Positions 27,450-37,075 are shown, numbered from the stretch's first letter. The stretch is DNA of 64,000 nucleotides from an uncultured Bacteroidota bacterium (GCA_937873155.1 CALMVZ010000002.1:110409-174408); one strand, 5' to 3'. Notes: a model not told the origin generated them from the sequence alone. Made by a program: numbers and translations.

Positions 27450-30352
27450 TGACTTTATTCAGGTCTATAAAATCATTCCGGCAAACTTTTAAAATCAAGT
27501 GCTTAGTTTTTTTATTCTCCGGATTCTTTAGCAGTGCTTTCTCACAACAATCTGCCTATTTCATACTTGGAGAAGATCAATTCCGGGGTGTCCAGATTTA
27601 CGATGTCATCCAGGATAAAGATCTGAATTATTGGATCGCCACTAATGAGGGACTTTTCTTGTTCAATCACTATACCTATCAAAAAATTGAATGTAAAGAT
27701 GCAAAGAGTAGTTCTGTTTTCGATTTTGTGATCAATTCTAGGGGTACAATTTATTGTCACAACCTGAATAACCAGGTCTTTCAGATCAAAAATAAAACCT
27801 ATTCCTTATTTTATGAATTAGAAGCTGATGAAGTTCACCCTGACCTAAACTTAATTGTAACAGATAAAGATCGCTTGCTGATAGGCTCTAAAAAAATAAT
27901 TGAGTTATCTGAAACAGGAGCTGTTATTAAACGCTTTGATATTAATCGCAGATATCTTGGCCCGCCTTTTATGGATCGCAATAATATTATTTACTATTAT
28001 TTAGGAGGAAGTGATTCTGTTTTAACGATCAGCAATGGTAGACATTCTGTTAAAAAACTTCAATGCATTACGGATCCGATTGCCACTAACAGCGTTCTTA
28101 AATTCTTTTTATATCACTCACATGCTTATGCTATCAATTTAAAAACAAAAGAACTTTATAATTTTAATACGAAAAGCTTTGAATTAAAACTTTTGGGTAC
28201 AGATCCTGCATTTGGATCTGTGCAATACATTCGTTTATATTCAACAGATGACAGGCTTTGGATAGCGGGCACCTTACCCGGGGTTATAATGCTGGAAGAC
28301 ACTATTACACCCGGGCAAATAAAACCTTTATACGAAAACTATTTTATTTCTGATGTATACCGTGATCATGAAGGAAATATTTTACTAAGCACTTTTGATA
28401 AAGGTATTCTTGTTATTCCCGATCTGAAAATCCCTGATGTCATTAATTCATTTAAAGAAGACCCTATCACATCGTTGTTATCAGATCCAAAAACGGGTTT
28501 AATACTAGGTTCTTCAAAAGGCCGCTTATTGGCCTACAAAGATCAAACCATAAGCCTCTTAAATACTAAGGGGAAGCGACCGATCGAACATTTACACAGT
28601 AATCCTTCCTTTGCTTATATTTTGTTTGATGATGGTTTTATTCGTTCATACAGCAAAAAGACAGGAGTCATTTCGGATCTGTATGAAGCTTCTTTGAAAG
28701 ACGCTGTGATAGTTTCAAATGATCTTTTTTATTTGGGAACCAATAGAGGAATACTTAAGTGTGAAAAAGCTACCCCTTCAGGATTTACTTGCACATTTTT
28801 TAAAAATTTCAGCTTCAGGGTATATTGTATGGCACTTGATACACTTAGCAATCTGCTATATGCCTCTACTTCTAACGGCCTGTTTTGCATACAACCTAAT
28901 GGTGAAGGACGATCAATAACTCATAAAAACGAATTAATTTTCCCGAATACATTATATTTCCACGGAGGAAAAATTTATGCAGCTACCAAAAACGGCGAAC
29001 TCCTGATCATTGAAAAGGGAAATGTAGTTCAGACAATTCAGCCTATAGTTAACGGTCAACCGGAAGCGCTTTCAAAAATAAGCATATATAAAAACACCTT
29101 AATTGCAAGATCAGGTAAAGGCCTTTTTCAATTTGACCTCAAGGGTAAATTATTGAATGCATTAAGCTCTTCACAAGGATTTTCTGCTACCCGCATTATT
29201 GATTTTACCTTTCAGGACGATCAACTTTGGGTTAGTCATACCAACGGTGTTCAACAAATAAATTTAAATAAATTACAACAAAAGATCACAAAGCCTCTTA
29301 TTGGCTTATCAGAAATTTCGGTAAATGATTCTGCGATAAATTATCTAAGCAAGACTACCTTTTCCCACAACGAAAGGAAAATACAATTTACGCTCTCCTC
29401 GCCTACTTTGCGGAACCGCGAAAATATTCGTTACCATTATAAACTCGAAGGTAATGACGATGTCTGGAGTATTAATGATTACGCATCGAACAAGATCACC
29501 TACAACGCACTTGCACCTGGTAGTTATACGTTTTTCGTAAAAGCAGAAAAGCAAGGCATTTTTAGTAAAACTATTTCTCATTCGTTCAGTATTGCTTCTC
29601 CTGTTTATTCCCGCTGGTGGTTCATTACCTGGATGGTTTTAATATTTCTTACAGCAGTGTATCTGCTCTACCAATGGCAATTGAATATTCAGCGGAAAAA
29701 GTCGCAGCAGATCAACGAACTGAATGCATCAAAATTAACTGCCATTCAATCGCAGATGAATCCGCATTTTATTTTTAATTCGCTTAACTCTATTCAGGAC
29801 CTGATCTTAAAAGGAGATGTAGAACATTCCTATTCTTATATCACCACTTTTTCTAATTTGGTAAGAAGGACTTTAAGTTATTCGGATAAAGACTTTATTG
29901 ATTTTGAACAGGAAATAAAATTGATCGAATTGTATCTTTCCCTTGAAAAATTAAGATTCAAAAAGGATTTCAGTTATACAATTGAAACGAATGGCATTGT
30001 GGATATTCAGATCCCGCCCATGCTGATCCAGCCTTTTATAGAAAATGCTTTAGTGCATGGTCTCTTACATAAAGAAGGTGAGAAAAAACTAAGCATCCGG
30101 TTCGAGCTAAAAGAGAATTTAATTTGTACTATTGAAGATAATGGCGTAGGCCGCGAAAAAGCGAAAGGCATCAAACAACGTCAGCGCTCTGAACATGAAT
30201 CCTTCTCAGGAAAAGCCATTCATAAACGCTTTGAAATTCTAAGTAATGTTTTTGAAGGGCAATTTGGTTATAATTATGAAGATCTGCAGGAAGATAATAC
30301 ACCAACAGGCACAAAGGTAAGGTTGATTATCCCTATAAAACATAAATTCTGA
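27449..30352 (+). CDS. Propeller-sensor LytS-type histidine kinase
   Basis: 967 residues. Signal sequence at 12-33 (ending AFSQQ). A long periplasmic part made of two-component-regulator propeller blades (about 40-600, e.g. IQDKDLNYWIATNEGLFLF) ends in a Y_Y_Y domain (YHYKLEGNDDVWSINDY). One transmembrane helix (WWFITWMVLIFLTAVYLLYQ) follows, then a LytS-type kinase with phospho-acceptor H773 in QMNPHFIFNSLNS and a HATPase (QPFIENALVHGL, EDNGVGREKAK). This is the polysaccharide-sensor architecture of Bacteroidota, but with a LytTR partner at 30429 rather than a fused AraC output. It shares one base with pcrA. Confidence 0.93.
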   Translation: MTLFRSIKSFRQTFKIKCLVFLFSGFFSSAFSQQSAYFILGEDQFRGVQIYDVIQDKDLNYWIATNEGLFLFNHYTYQKIECKDAKSSSVFDFVINSRGTIYCHNLNNQVFQIKNKTYSLFYELEADEVHPDLNLIVTDKDRLLIGSKKIIELSETGAVIKRFDINRRYLGPPFMDRNNIIYYYLGGSDSVLTISNGRHSVKKLQCITDPIATNSVLKFFLYHSHAYAINLKTKELYNFNTKSFELKLLGTDPAFGSVQYIRLYSTDDRLWIAGTLPGVIMLEDTITPGQIKPLYENYFISDVYRDHEGNILLSTFDKGILVIPDLKIPDVINSFKEDPITSLLSDPKTGLILGSSKGRLLAYKDQTISLLNTKGKRPIEHLHSNPSFAYILFDDGFIRSYSKKTGVISDLYEASLKDAVIVSNDLFYLGTNRGILKCEKATPSGFTCTFFKNFSFRVYCMALDTLSNLLYASTSNGLFCIQPNGEGRSITHKNELIFPNTLYFHGGKIYAATKNGELLIIEKGNVVQTIQPIVNGQPEALSKISIYKNTLIARSGKGLFQFDLKGKLLNALSSSQGFSATRIIDFTFQDDQLWVSHTNGVQQINLNKLQQKITKPLIGLSEISVNDSAINYLSKTTFSHNERKIQFTLSSPTLRNRENIRYHYKLEGNDDVWSINDYASNKITYNALAPGSYTFFVKAEKQGIFSKTISHSFSIASPVYSRWWFITWMVLIFLTAVYLLYQWQLNIQRKKSQQINELNASKLTAIQSQMNPHFIFNSLNSIQDLILKGDVEHSYSYITTFSNLVRRTLSYSDKDFIDFEQEIKLIELYLSLEKLRFKKDFSYTIETNGIVDIQIPPMLIQPFIENALVHGLLHKEGEKKLSIRFELKENLICTIEDNGVGREKAKGIKQRQRSEHESFSGKAIHKRFEILSNVFEGQFGYNYEDLQEDNTPTGTKVRLIIPIKHKF

Positions 30353-30414
30353 TCCATTCATGAATTAAAATGTATGATTACTGAAATTAAAACAGAATAA
30401 CTTCAACCAAAAAT

Positions 30415-30422
30415 TAAATTTG
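30415..30422 (+). promoter_or_regulatory. Candidate -7 box (TAAATTTG) for the second LytTR regulator
   Basis: Exact TAnnTTTG, 6 bases before a GTG codon at 30429. It overlaps a possible TTG start at 30420, which could not be used if transcription starts here. No -33 TTTG at usual spacing. It could equally be chance, with the regulator read from the kinase transcript. Confidence 0.3.
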
Positions 30423-30428
30423 CCGCCG

Positions 30429-31169
30429 GTGAATAAATTAAGAGCCATATTGGTAGATGATGAAGAAAGTGCCAGAGACGTTCTTCAGAATCTTTTGCTG
30501 CGGTTTTGTCCGGATGTAGAACTTATCGCTAAATGCGAAAACGTTCTGCAGGCTGTTGAAGTTATCAATAAAGAAAAACCTGATGTTGTTTTTCTGGATA
30601 TTGAAATGCCTAATTACGCAGGATATGAGATCGCCCGTTTTTTTAAAGAAATTGATTTCGAGATCATTTTTGTAACAGCTTACGATCAATATGCGATCCG
30701 CGCCTTTGAAATCGCTGCTATTGACTATTTATTAAAGCCGGTAGATATTGAGCGGCTGAAGTTGGCGGTCGCGAGAGTTAAAACACAAAAGAATACCGAA
30801 CAGCAAGCGCAACGTTTAGCTTTATTAAGCAATACTTTAGAAAGCAAACAACTCAGGAATATTGTGGTGAGCGATAAAGGCCAGCAAAATATCATCCCCA
30901 TTGAAAGTATTATTGCTATTGAGGCGCAGGAATCTTACTGCGTGATCCACTCTACCGACAAAAAGATCGTGGCGAGTAAGAACTTAAAACATTTCGAGAC
31001 CATTCTGGAAACCCTTCCTCAATTCATAAGGGTCCATAAATCCTGGATCGTCAACAAAGAGTGCATCAAACAATACTCAAAATCCGATCTTTCTATTCAA
31101 CTCTCTAACGGACTCACAACCAAGCTCTCCAAATATAAAAAAGCGGAATTTGAAGCTGCTATTTCATAG
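30429..31169 (+). CDS. LytTR-family response regulator
   Basis: About 247 residues from the GTG at 30429; a TTG at 30420 in the same frame gives three more residues (250 codons with stop). No ATG is available before the receiver domain. Receiver motifs: VDDEE near the start, phospho-acceptor aspartate in VVFLDIEMPNY, and FVTAYDQYAIRAFE. The LytTR domain occupies about the last 100 residues (EAQESYCVIHSTDKK, FIRVHKSWIVNKECI). It lies 76 bases after the propeller kinase and should be its partner. The gene after it encodes a secreted propeller/Ig protein, a possible target. Confidence 0.93.
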   Translation: MNKLRAILVDDEESARDVLQNLLLRFCPDVELIAKCENVLQAVEVINKEKPDVVFLDIEMPNYAGYEIARFFKEIDFEIIFVTAYDQYAIRAFEIAAIDYLLKPVDIERLKLAVARVKTQKNTEQQAQRLALLSNTLESKQLRNIVVSDKGQQNIIPIESIIAIEAQESYCVIHSTDKKIVASKNLKHFETILETLPQFIRVHKSWIVNKECIKQYSKSDLSIQLSNGLTTKLSKYKKAEFEAAIS

Positions 31170-31272
31170 CAAAATTGTCCATTCCTGAAGCCGATTGGCT
31201 ATTGCTGAAAAACCGCGGTCTTAAACGACGCAATCTCCTACTTTTACTTAACATTTATAAAAAATAAATCTG

Positions 31273-34200
31273 ATGAAGAAAATATTACTTACTGCTATTC
31301 TTATTGTATTTGGGATAACAATACATGCACAAACTTTTCAATGGGCAAAACGGATAGGATCAGCGGGCAACGATGTTGCGCTCGCCATTACAACTGATGC
31401 CTCCGGTAATGTTTACTCTACCGGATATTTCACCGGAACCGTTGATCTTGACCCGGGGCCTGCAACTTTAACGTTTACTGCGCCGAGCGGGAGCGCTGAT
31501 ATCTTTATCAGCAAATTTACTTCTACAGGAAACCTTATTTGGGCGAAGCAGATCGGTGGATCAAGTTTCGATCAGGGTAATTCTATAAAAGTTGATGCTT
31601 CCGGCAATGTTTACGTTGGAGGCACTTTTGCAACAACAGTAGATTTTGATCCGGGAGCAGGTATAGTTAGCCACACTGTTGTAACTGCCAGCGATGCATT
31701 TATTCTCAAACTGGACGCAACCGGCAATTTTGTATGGGTAAGCGTTTTTGGAGGAACCGGAAATGAACAAGTAACAGCATTGGACCTTGACGCATCCGGT
31801 AATGTACTTTCAACCGGGTTTTGGTATATGACCTGCGATTTTGATCCGGGTCCTGCAACATACAGTATCCAGGCTTCCATTATGAATTCACAATCTTCTG
31901 CGTTCATTTCCAAATTAGATAATGCCGGTAACTTTATCTGGGCCGGAGAGATCGGAGGCGGTCAGTTTCACGAGGGACATGCTATTGCTGTTGATGCGAC
32001 CGGAAATGTTTATGTTGGCGGACATGCAGTTGGTGGAACTGATTATAATCCGGGAGCTGGTAATTTCAACTTACCGGGAGGTGGCAGTGAAGAAGCATTC
32101 ATTGTTAAATTGGATGCAGCCGGAGCATTTATCACAGCAGTAAAACCTGTTGGTACCGGCCTTGACCGATTAAACGGATTGGAACTGGATGCATCCGGCA
32201 ACGTAATTTCTACCGGTTTTTTTAGCGGTACAGTTGATTTTGATCCGGGGGCAGGTACAGTGAATCTTACGAGTGTCGGACTAAAAGATATATTTATTCT
32301 AAAGCTTAACTCATCGCTTGGGTACGTATGGGCGAGAGGAATCGGAGGTACTGCAGATGATATGGGGAACGGGATTATGAGTGATGCTTCTGATAATATT
32401 TATACTACAGGGTATTATCAGGGTACTCCGGATTTTGATCCGGGAGCCGGCACCTCAACTATAACAAGCTCTGGAGGGTATGATGCGTTTATTAGCAAAC
32501 TAAATTCTACCGGCGCATTTGTATTTGGAAAACATTTAGGTGGTACCGCAGGTGATTATGGTTTTGGAATTGATGTTAATGCAACAGGGAATAGCATATA
32601 TACAGTTGGACACTTCGGTGGAACTTGTGATTTTGATCCGGATGCGGGGGTTTCAAACTTAGTATCGGGTGGCACACAAAATCTGTTTATTCAAAAGATG
32701 GGAATATGTGTTCTTCCTTCTAATCCAACAAACACTACTCCTCTGGCTAACCAAACTGTTTGTTCTAATAACACTGCAACATTATCTGCATCCGGAACAG
32801 GAGCTATCGGATGGTATTCTGCATCAACAGGAGGGACATATCTTGGAGGAGGTACAAACTTTATAACTTCTGTTCTAACAACAACAACTAATTTTTTTGT
32901 TCAGGACAGTACATGCGGAGCCAGTCCACGCACACAAATTACGGTTACAGTTATTCCATCACCAACCGTTACAGTTAACAGCGGAAGTATTTGTTCTGGA
33001 AATTCTTTCACAATAACTCCAAGTGGAGCGAGCACCTATACTTTTCAAGGCGGCAGTGCAATTAAAACTCCAACCGCTAATGCAAGTTATACTGTTGTTG
33101 GAACTAGCACTGCCGGATGCGTATCTTCAGCATTCGCAACTTCGAACGTAACTGTAATCGCTACTCCTACTATAACTGTAAACAGTGGAAGTATTTGTTC
33201 AGGTAATTCTTTTACAATTGTACCGGGTGGTGCAAGCACTTATACAATTCAAGGTGGCGGTGCTGTTAAAACTCCTACTGCAACAACAAGCTATACTGTT
33301 ATTGGAACAAGTACTGCGGGATGCGTTTCTTCATCTTTCGCAACTTCTAATGTAACTGTGAATGCTACTCCAACTATAACAGTAAATAGTGGTAGTATTT
33401 GTGCAGGTAATTCATTCACTATAGTTCCAAGCGGTGCAAGTACTTATACTATTCAAGGTGGTGGTGCTGTTAAAACTCCTACTGCAACAACAAGCTATAC
33501 GGTTGTAGGAACCAGTGCAGGATGTGTCTCTTCATCTTTCGCAACTTCTAATGTAACTGTGAATGCCAATCCTACCATAACTGTGAACAGCGGAAGTATT
33601 TGTTCAGGTAATTCTTTTACAATAGTTCCAAGTGGAGCAAGCACTTATACAATTCAAGGTGGTGGCGCTATTAAAACACCAACTGCTACTACAAGTTATA
33701 CGGTTGTTGGAACAAGTACGGCGGGATGTGTTTCTTCATCTTTCGCAACTTCTAACGTTACTGTAAATGCTACTCCGATCATAACTGTAGCAGGCGGCGC
33801 AATTTGTCCGGGAAATTCGTTTACACTTACTCCAACAGGTGCAAGTACATATACTTTTTCAAGCGGATCGTCAGTTGTTTCCCCAACCACTACAACCAGC
33901 TATTCTGTATCCGGAACATCAACAGCAGGCTGCGTCTCTACTGTCTCTGCAGTTGCAACGATAACTGTTGCGGGAACGTTGACCATTACAATTACAGGTA
34001 ATAATAGTGTTTGCCTGGGCCAGGCGATCAGCTTAACAGGAGGTGGAGCTACAACTTACACTTGGAGCACGGGAGCTACAACGTCAACCATTGCACCAAC
34101 ACCAACGATGAATACTACTTATACCGTTACCGGAGCAAGTGGTTCATGTTCTAATACAGCCGTAAAAAGTATCACCGTTAACCCTTTACCAACAATAAGC

Positions 34201-34650
34201 GCAACAACAAGCAATAGTTTATTATGCGCTGGCCAGTCAGCAACATTAATGGCAAACGGTGCTTCAACTTATACCTGGAATCCGGGTGGTGCTTCAACAA
34301 ACATTTCTGTTTCGCCAACAATAACAACAAATTATACAGTTGTAGGTACAGATGCGAATGGTTGTTCCGATTTTGCGGTGTTCACTCAATCCGTTTCAGC
34401 CTGCACTTCTCTATCAGAACTATCTTCTGTTAAAGTTGAGATAACTGTTTATCCGAACCCAACCTACTCTATTCTAAATATAAAAACCGTAGAAACAATT
34501 GAAGCAATTACAGTTTTCAATTTATTAGGAACTGTTGTTCTTGAAGAAAAGAATAATTCTTTCTCGGTTGAACAATTACCTGCGGGAATTTATACCATTC
34601 AAATTAAAACTGTAAAAGGTATAGGTTCCACGCGTTTTGTAAAGGACTAA
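31273..34650 (+). CDS. Propeller and Ig-repeat surface protein, T9SS type A
   Basis: 1125 residues. Signal peptide 1-20 (ending IHAQ). Residues ~20-475 hold about eight SBBP-type propeller units, each with a DASGNVYxTGxF strand and a DFDPGAGT turn. Residues ~565-840 are five tandem Ig-like repeats of 67-68 residues (SGSICSGNSFTIVPSGASTY, then KTPTATTSYTVVGTSTAGC), followed by two diverged units. The last ~75 residues (VYPNPTYSILNIKTVE ... LPAGIYTIQIKT) form a type A T9SS sorting domain. Surface adhesion or scaffolding is inferred. The repeats are near-identical at DNA level between 32977 and 33789. A terminator follows. Confidence 0.9.
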   Translation: MKKILLTAILIVFGITIHAQTFQWAKRIGSAGNDVALAITTDASGNVYSTGYFTGTVDLDPGPATLTFTAPSGSADIFISKFTSTGNLIWAKQIGGSSFDQGNSIKVDASGNVYVGGTFATTVDFDPGAGIVSHTVVTASDAFILKLDATGNFVWVSVFGGTGNEQVTALDLDASGNVLSTGFWYMTCDFDPGPATYSIQASIMNSQSSAFISKLDNAGNFIWAGEIGGGQFHEGHAIAVDATGNVYVGGHAVGGTDYNPGAGNFNLPGGGSEEAFIVKLDAAGAFITAVKPVGTGLDRLNGLELDASGNVISTGFFSGTVDFDPGAGTVNLTSVGLKDIFILKLNSSLGYVWARGIGGTADDMGNGIMSDASDNIYTTGYYQGTPDFDPGAGTSTITSSGGYDAFISKLNSTGAFVFGKHLGGTAGDYGFGIDVNATGNSIYTVGHFGGTCDFDPDAGVSNLVSGGTQNLFIQKMGICVLPSNPTNTTPLANQTVCSNNTATLSASGTGAIGWYSASTGGTYLGGGTNFITSVLTTTTNFFVQDSTCGASPRTQITVTVIPSPTVTVNSGSICSGNSFTITPSGASTYTFQGGSAIKTPTANASYTVVGTSTAGCVSSAFATSNVTVIATPTITVNSGSICSGNSFTIVPGGASTYTIQGGGAVKTPTATTSYTVIGTSTAGCVSSSFATSNVTVNATPTITVNSGSICAGNSFTIVPSGASTYTIQGGGAVKTPTATTSYTVVGTSAGCVSSSFATSNVTVNANPTITVNSGSICSGNSFTIVPSGASTYTIQGGGAIKTPTATTSYTVVGTSTAGCVSSSFATSNVTVNATPIITVAGGAICPGNSFTLTPTGASTYTFSSGSSVVSPTTTTSYSVSGTSTAGCVSTVSAVATITVAGTLTITITGNNSVCLGQAISLTGGGATTYTWSTGATTSTIAPTPTMNTTYTVTGASGSCSNTAVKSITVNPLPTISATTSNSLLCAGQSATLMANGASTYTWNPGGASTNISVSPTITTNYTVVGTDANGCSDFAVFTQSVSACTSLSELSSVKVEITVYPNPTYSILNIKTVETIEAITVFNLLGTVVLEEKNNSFSVEQLPAGIYTIQIKTVKGIGSTRFVKD
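32977..33980 (+). repeat. Tandem 204-bp coding repeats (five units)
   Basis: Units start at 32977, 33181, 33385, 33586 and 33790. Spacing is 204 bases except unit 3, which is 201 because one codon (the T of GTSTAGC) is missing. Units 2-4 are closest to each other; unit 5 has diverged. Each begins with the codons for NSGSICSGNS or a close variant. All stay in frame. Confidence 0.9.
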
Positions 34651-34671
34651 AAAAATCATCCTAATTTTCAG

Positions 34672-34701
34672 AAGGGAAGCTCAAAAGGCTTCCCTTTTTT
34701 T
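34672..34701 (+). terminator. Rho-independent terminator
   Basis: Perfect 9-base stem AAGGGAAGC (34672-34680) / GCTTCCCTT (34688-34696) with a 7-base loop and a run of seven T. It closes the propeller/Ig-repeat gene, 21 bases after its stop. Confidence 0.9.
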
Positions 34702-34746
34702 ACGACTAATGAGCCTAATTTAGTTTAAATTCTTATCTTGTGCTTA

Positions 34747-36108
34747 ATGAACCCGGCCAGGAAGAACTGTTTTCTATTCGCACTTTTATGTTCTGTATTT
34801 ATTTTAAATGCACAACAGGCGAAAATTGATTCTTTAAAACAAGCCGTACTACGTTCAGCTAACGACACCAATAAAGTTTTCGCGCTTAATAAATATGCCA
34901 GGGCGCTTGCTAATTCAGGCGAGTTGGATTCAGCGCACACTTATTTCGAAGAATCTTTAAAACTTTCAAAAACGCTGAATTATCATTTCGGAATTGCGGC
35001 TGCCCTCAATAGTATCGGAAGGATCCACCTTGCGAAGAGTTCTTTTCCTGAAGCCCAGGAATATTTTTTCAAAAGCCTTGAAGAAGCGGAGCGTTATAAT
35101 ATTAAACAGGGGATGGCCTCGGCATTAGGTAACCTGGGAATTATTTACGAAAATCAAAAAGATTACAACAAGGCTTTACGTTATCACTTCAAGTCCCTCA
35201 AGATCGAAGAAGAATTAGGGAATTCAGATGGCGTGGCCGGTTCTTATAATAGTATCGGGAACATCTATTATTTTAAAAAGAATTATGAAAAAGTAATTGA
35301 ATACTATAACAAATCACTGGAGATAAAGAAAAAAACAGGTGATGATGAAGGCAGCGCCTCAACTCTCGCTAATATCGGTAACATCTATTATTTTCAAAAT
35401 GCCTACTCAAAAGCGCAGGAGTATTATTTCAGGGCTTTAGAGCTTTTTGAAAAAGTTGAAGATCAACAATCGGTTGCGATGATCTCGAATAATATTGCTG
35501 AAACTTATATCGGACAGAAAAAATTTAAGGAAGCTTTAAAATACTCTTCAAAAAGTTTAGAGATGTCGACACACATGGGCTCACTTGATGATATCAAGAG
35601 TGCTTATCTTACTTTAACCGGTATTTACGAAGGCATGGGCGATCATAAACAAGCCCTGAAACACCATAAATTGTATTCTCGCTTCAACGACAGTATTTAT
35701 AACGACGCAAATACACGCAAAGCTATTGAGACTGACCTTAAATATCATTTCGATAAGAAGACGATGAATACGCGTATTGAGAACGAGCGGCAAAAAATCT
35801 TATTCGAAGAGAAAGCGAAAGAGCAACGGCTCATTATTTATTTCGGTACAGGAATTTTGGTATTAGTGATCGCTTTTGCTGTTTACGCGTTCAGGAGTTT
35901 TAAATTGAAGCAAAAAATAAACCGCCAGCTCTCCATACAGAAAGAAGAGATAGTTAACCAGCGCGATGAGATCGAACTGCAGCGGAACATGGTAGAGGAA
36001 AAGAATAAAAGTCTTACAGACAGTATTTATTACGCCAAACGCATTCAGCAAAGTTTGATGCCGAGTGAGAAGTATTTGGAAAGGATAATGAAGAAGTTGA
36101 AGGATTAG
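34747..36108 (+). CDS. TPR membrane protein ending at a SpoIIE-like boundary
   Basis: 453 residues from the ATG at 34747 (a TTG lies 9 bases upstream). Signal-like N-terminus (ending LNAQQ), then about six tetratricopeptide repeats (ALNSIGRIHLAKSSFPEAQE, ALGNLGIIYENQKDYNKALR and so on), a transmembrane helix (LIIYFGTGILVLVIAFAVYA), and a coiled coil (KEEIVNQRDEIELQRNMVEE). It ends with DSIYYAKRIQQSLMPSEKYL. In Bacteroidota this last motif normally links the coiled coil to a cytoplasmic SpoIIE/PP2C phosphatase. Here the protein stops about 19 residues later, so the phosphatase is missing. Either a truncated phosphatase or a stand-alone receptor; a palindromic repeat lies 30 bases downstream. 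Confidence 0.85.
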   Translation: MNPARKNCFLFALLCSVFILNAQQAKIDSLKQAVLRSANDTNKVFALNKYARALANSGELDSAHTYFEESLKLSKTLNYHFGIAAALNSIGRIHLAKSSFPEAQEYFFKSLEEAERYNIKQGMASALGNLGIIYENQKDYNKALRYHFKSLKIEEELGNSDGVAGSYNSIGNIYYFKKNYEKVIEYYNKSLEIKKKTGDDEGSASTLANIGNIYYFQNAYSKAQEYYFRALELFEKVEDQQSVAMISNNIAETYIGQKKFKEALKYSSKSLEMSTHMGSLDDIKSAYLTLTGIYEGMGDHKQALKHHKLYSRFNDSIYNDANTRKAIETDLKYHFDKKTMNTRIENERQKILFEEKAKEQRLIIYFGTGILVLVIAFAVYAFRSFKLKQKINRQLSIQKEEIVNQRDEIELQRNMVEEKNKSLTDSIYYAKRIQQSLMPSEKYLERIMKKLKD

Positions 36109-36138
36109 GGGATTCTATCAGGCATCAAAAACCTTCAG

Positions 36139-36180
36139 ATGTCCGCAAGCGGACACTTTCTCCCATAGGGAGAAAGGAAA
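36139..36180. repeat. Double-hairpin palindromic repeat, copy B
   Basis: Stem GTCCGC (36141-36146) / GCGGAC (36149-36154), loop AA, followed by stem CTTTCTCCC (36156-36164) / GGGAGAAAG (36168-36176), loop ATA. Read on the minus strand, the order is the same as in copy A: a CTC-rich hairpin, then a TCCGC hairpin. It fills most of the gap between the TPR gene and the next gene, and lies just upstream of that gene's ATG at 36218. Confidence 0.75.
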
Positions 36181-36217
36181 CTTGAGTTTATTAGAAATTT
36201 ATCTTAATTTAGATATC

Positions 36218-37075
36218 ATGAGAGTGTTTCTTATCCTTTTTACTTTCCTCTTTTCAAAACCTATATTTTGTCAGGAAACAGCGAAAACTACATCTTTGAT
36301 GGAGAAAACGGAAAAACAATATTTTAAGGATACTACTTTTGAGGCGAATGGTTTACGGTTTGAGTTCAAGAAGAGTTCTTCTACCGTTAAGGACTTTAAA
36401 ACAACGATGATCATTAAGAACCCGGGGGATAAATACATCATCATTGACCCTTATGAATTGTTTTGCAGTTTTAATACCGCGAAAAAATACCGTTTCTCGA
36501 ATAAAAGCAGTTTGGTTATTGCGCCACGCTCTGATGAAAAGATCCATCTTAAATTTGGCGGACGGGATTACAGAGAGCCTGTTGTGACTATCAATATCTC
36601 TAAGATACAAGTGAACGATAAAGTTGCTGCGACTTATGATTTCGATACTTTAAACATCAGCAAAGAAAATTACAGGGCAATTGGATCTGTGAAGTGGACC
36701 TTAGTGCAGAAGGATTATGACATTAACATGGGCGTGCGCCTTACGGGAAAATTAATTTACACCGGCGATAAATTTTTAGTTATTGATTTACCGAACGCGA
36801 AACTAAAAACAAAAGACGGCGGCAATTATAATCACATCGAAAAAACAGGATGGCACCTGAATACCTACAATCATACTTATTATGATAAAACTAAAAGCCA
36901 TGAGCAGCAGATCCTGATATTCCCGGTTAAAAGGGAGATCCTAAGGACCAGTCAAAATGCTTTACTATCTTTCACCAATGTTTTACAGGAATATTCTCTC
37001 CTAGACCTAGAACCGCTGAAAATTACTCTCCGGAAAGGAACTGAGGCTGATTATAAGGGACAGGGGGAGGACTAG
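36218..37075 (+). CDS. Secreted protein of unknown function
   Basis: 285 residues from the ATG at 36218, which places a clean signal peptide (MRVFLILFTFLFSKPIFCQ) at the N-terminus; a TTG 36 bases upstream in frame would bury it. I do not recognise the family. The mature part is predicted to be mostly beta, with a central charged region (KFGGRDYREPVVTINISK) and no cysteines, lipobox or sorting domain. It may be periplasmic. The palindromic repeat copy B is within its 5' region. Nothing in the neighbourhood fixes its role. Confidence 0.7.
   Translation: MRVFLILFTFLFSKPIFCQETAKTTSLMEKTEKQYFKDTTFEANGLRFEFKKSSSTVKDFKTTMIIKNPGDKYIIIDPYELFCSFNTAKKYRFSNKSSLVIAPRSDEKIHLKFGGRDYREPVVTINISKIQVNDKVAATYDFDTLNISKENYRAIGSVKWTLVQKDYDINMGVRLTGKLIYTGDKFLVIDLPNAKLKTKDGGNYNHIEKTGWHLNTYNHTYYDKTKSHEQQILIFPVKREILRTSQNALLSFTNVLQEYSLLDLEPLKITLRKGTEADYKGQGED

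Noticed and set aside
32977..33980. Regular 200-base periodicity as a possible CRISPR-like or satellite array
   Set aside because: Units stay in frame within one long protein and encode recognisable Ig-like repeats; there are no short repeats with unique spacers.
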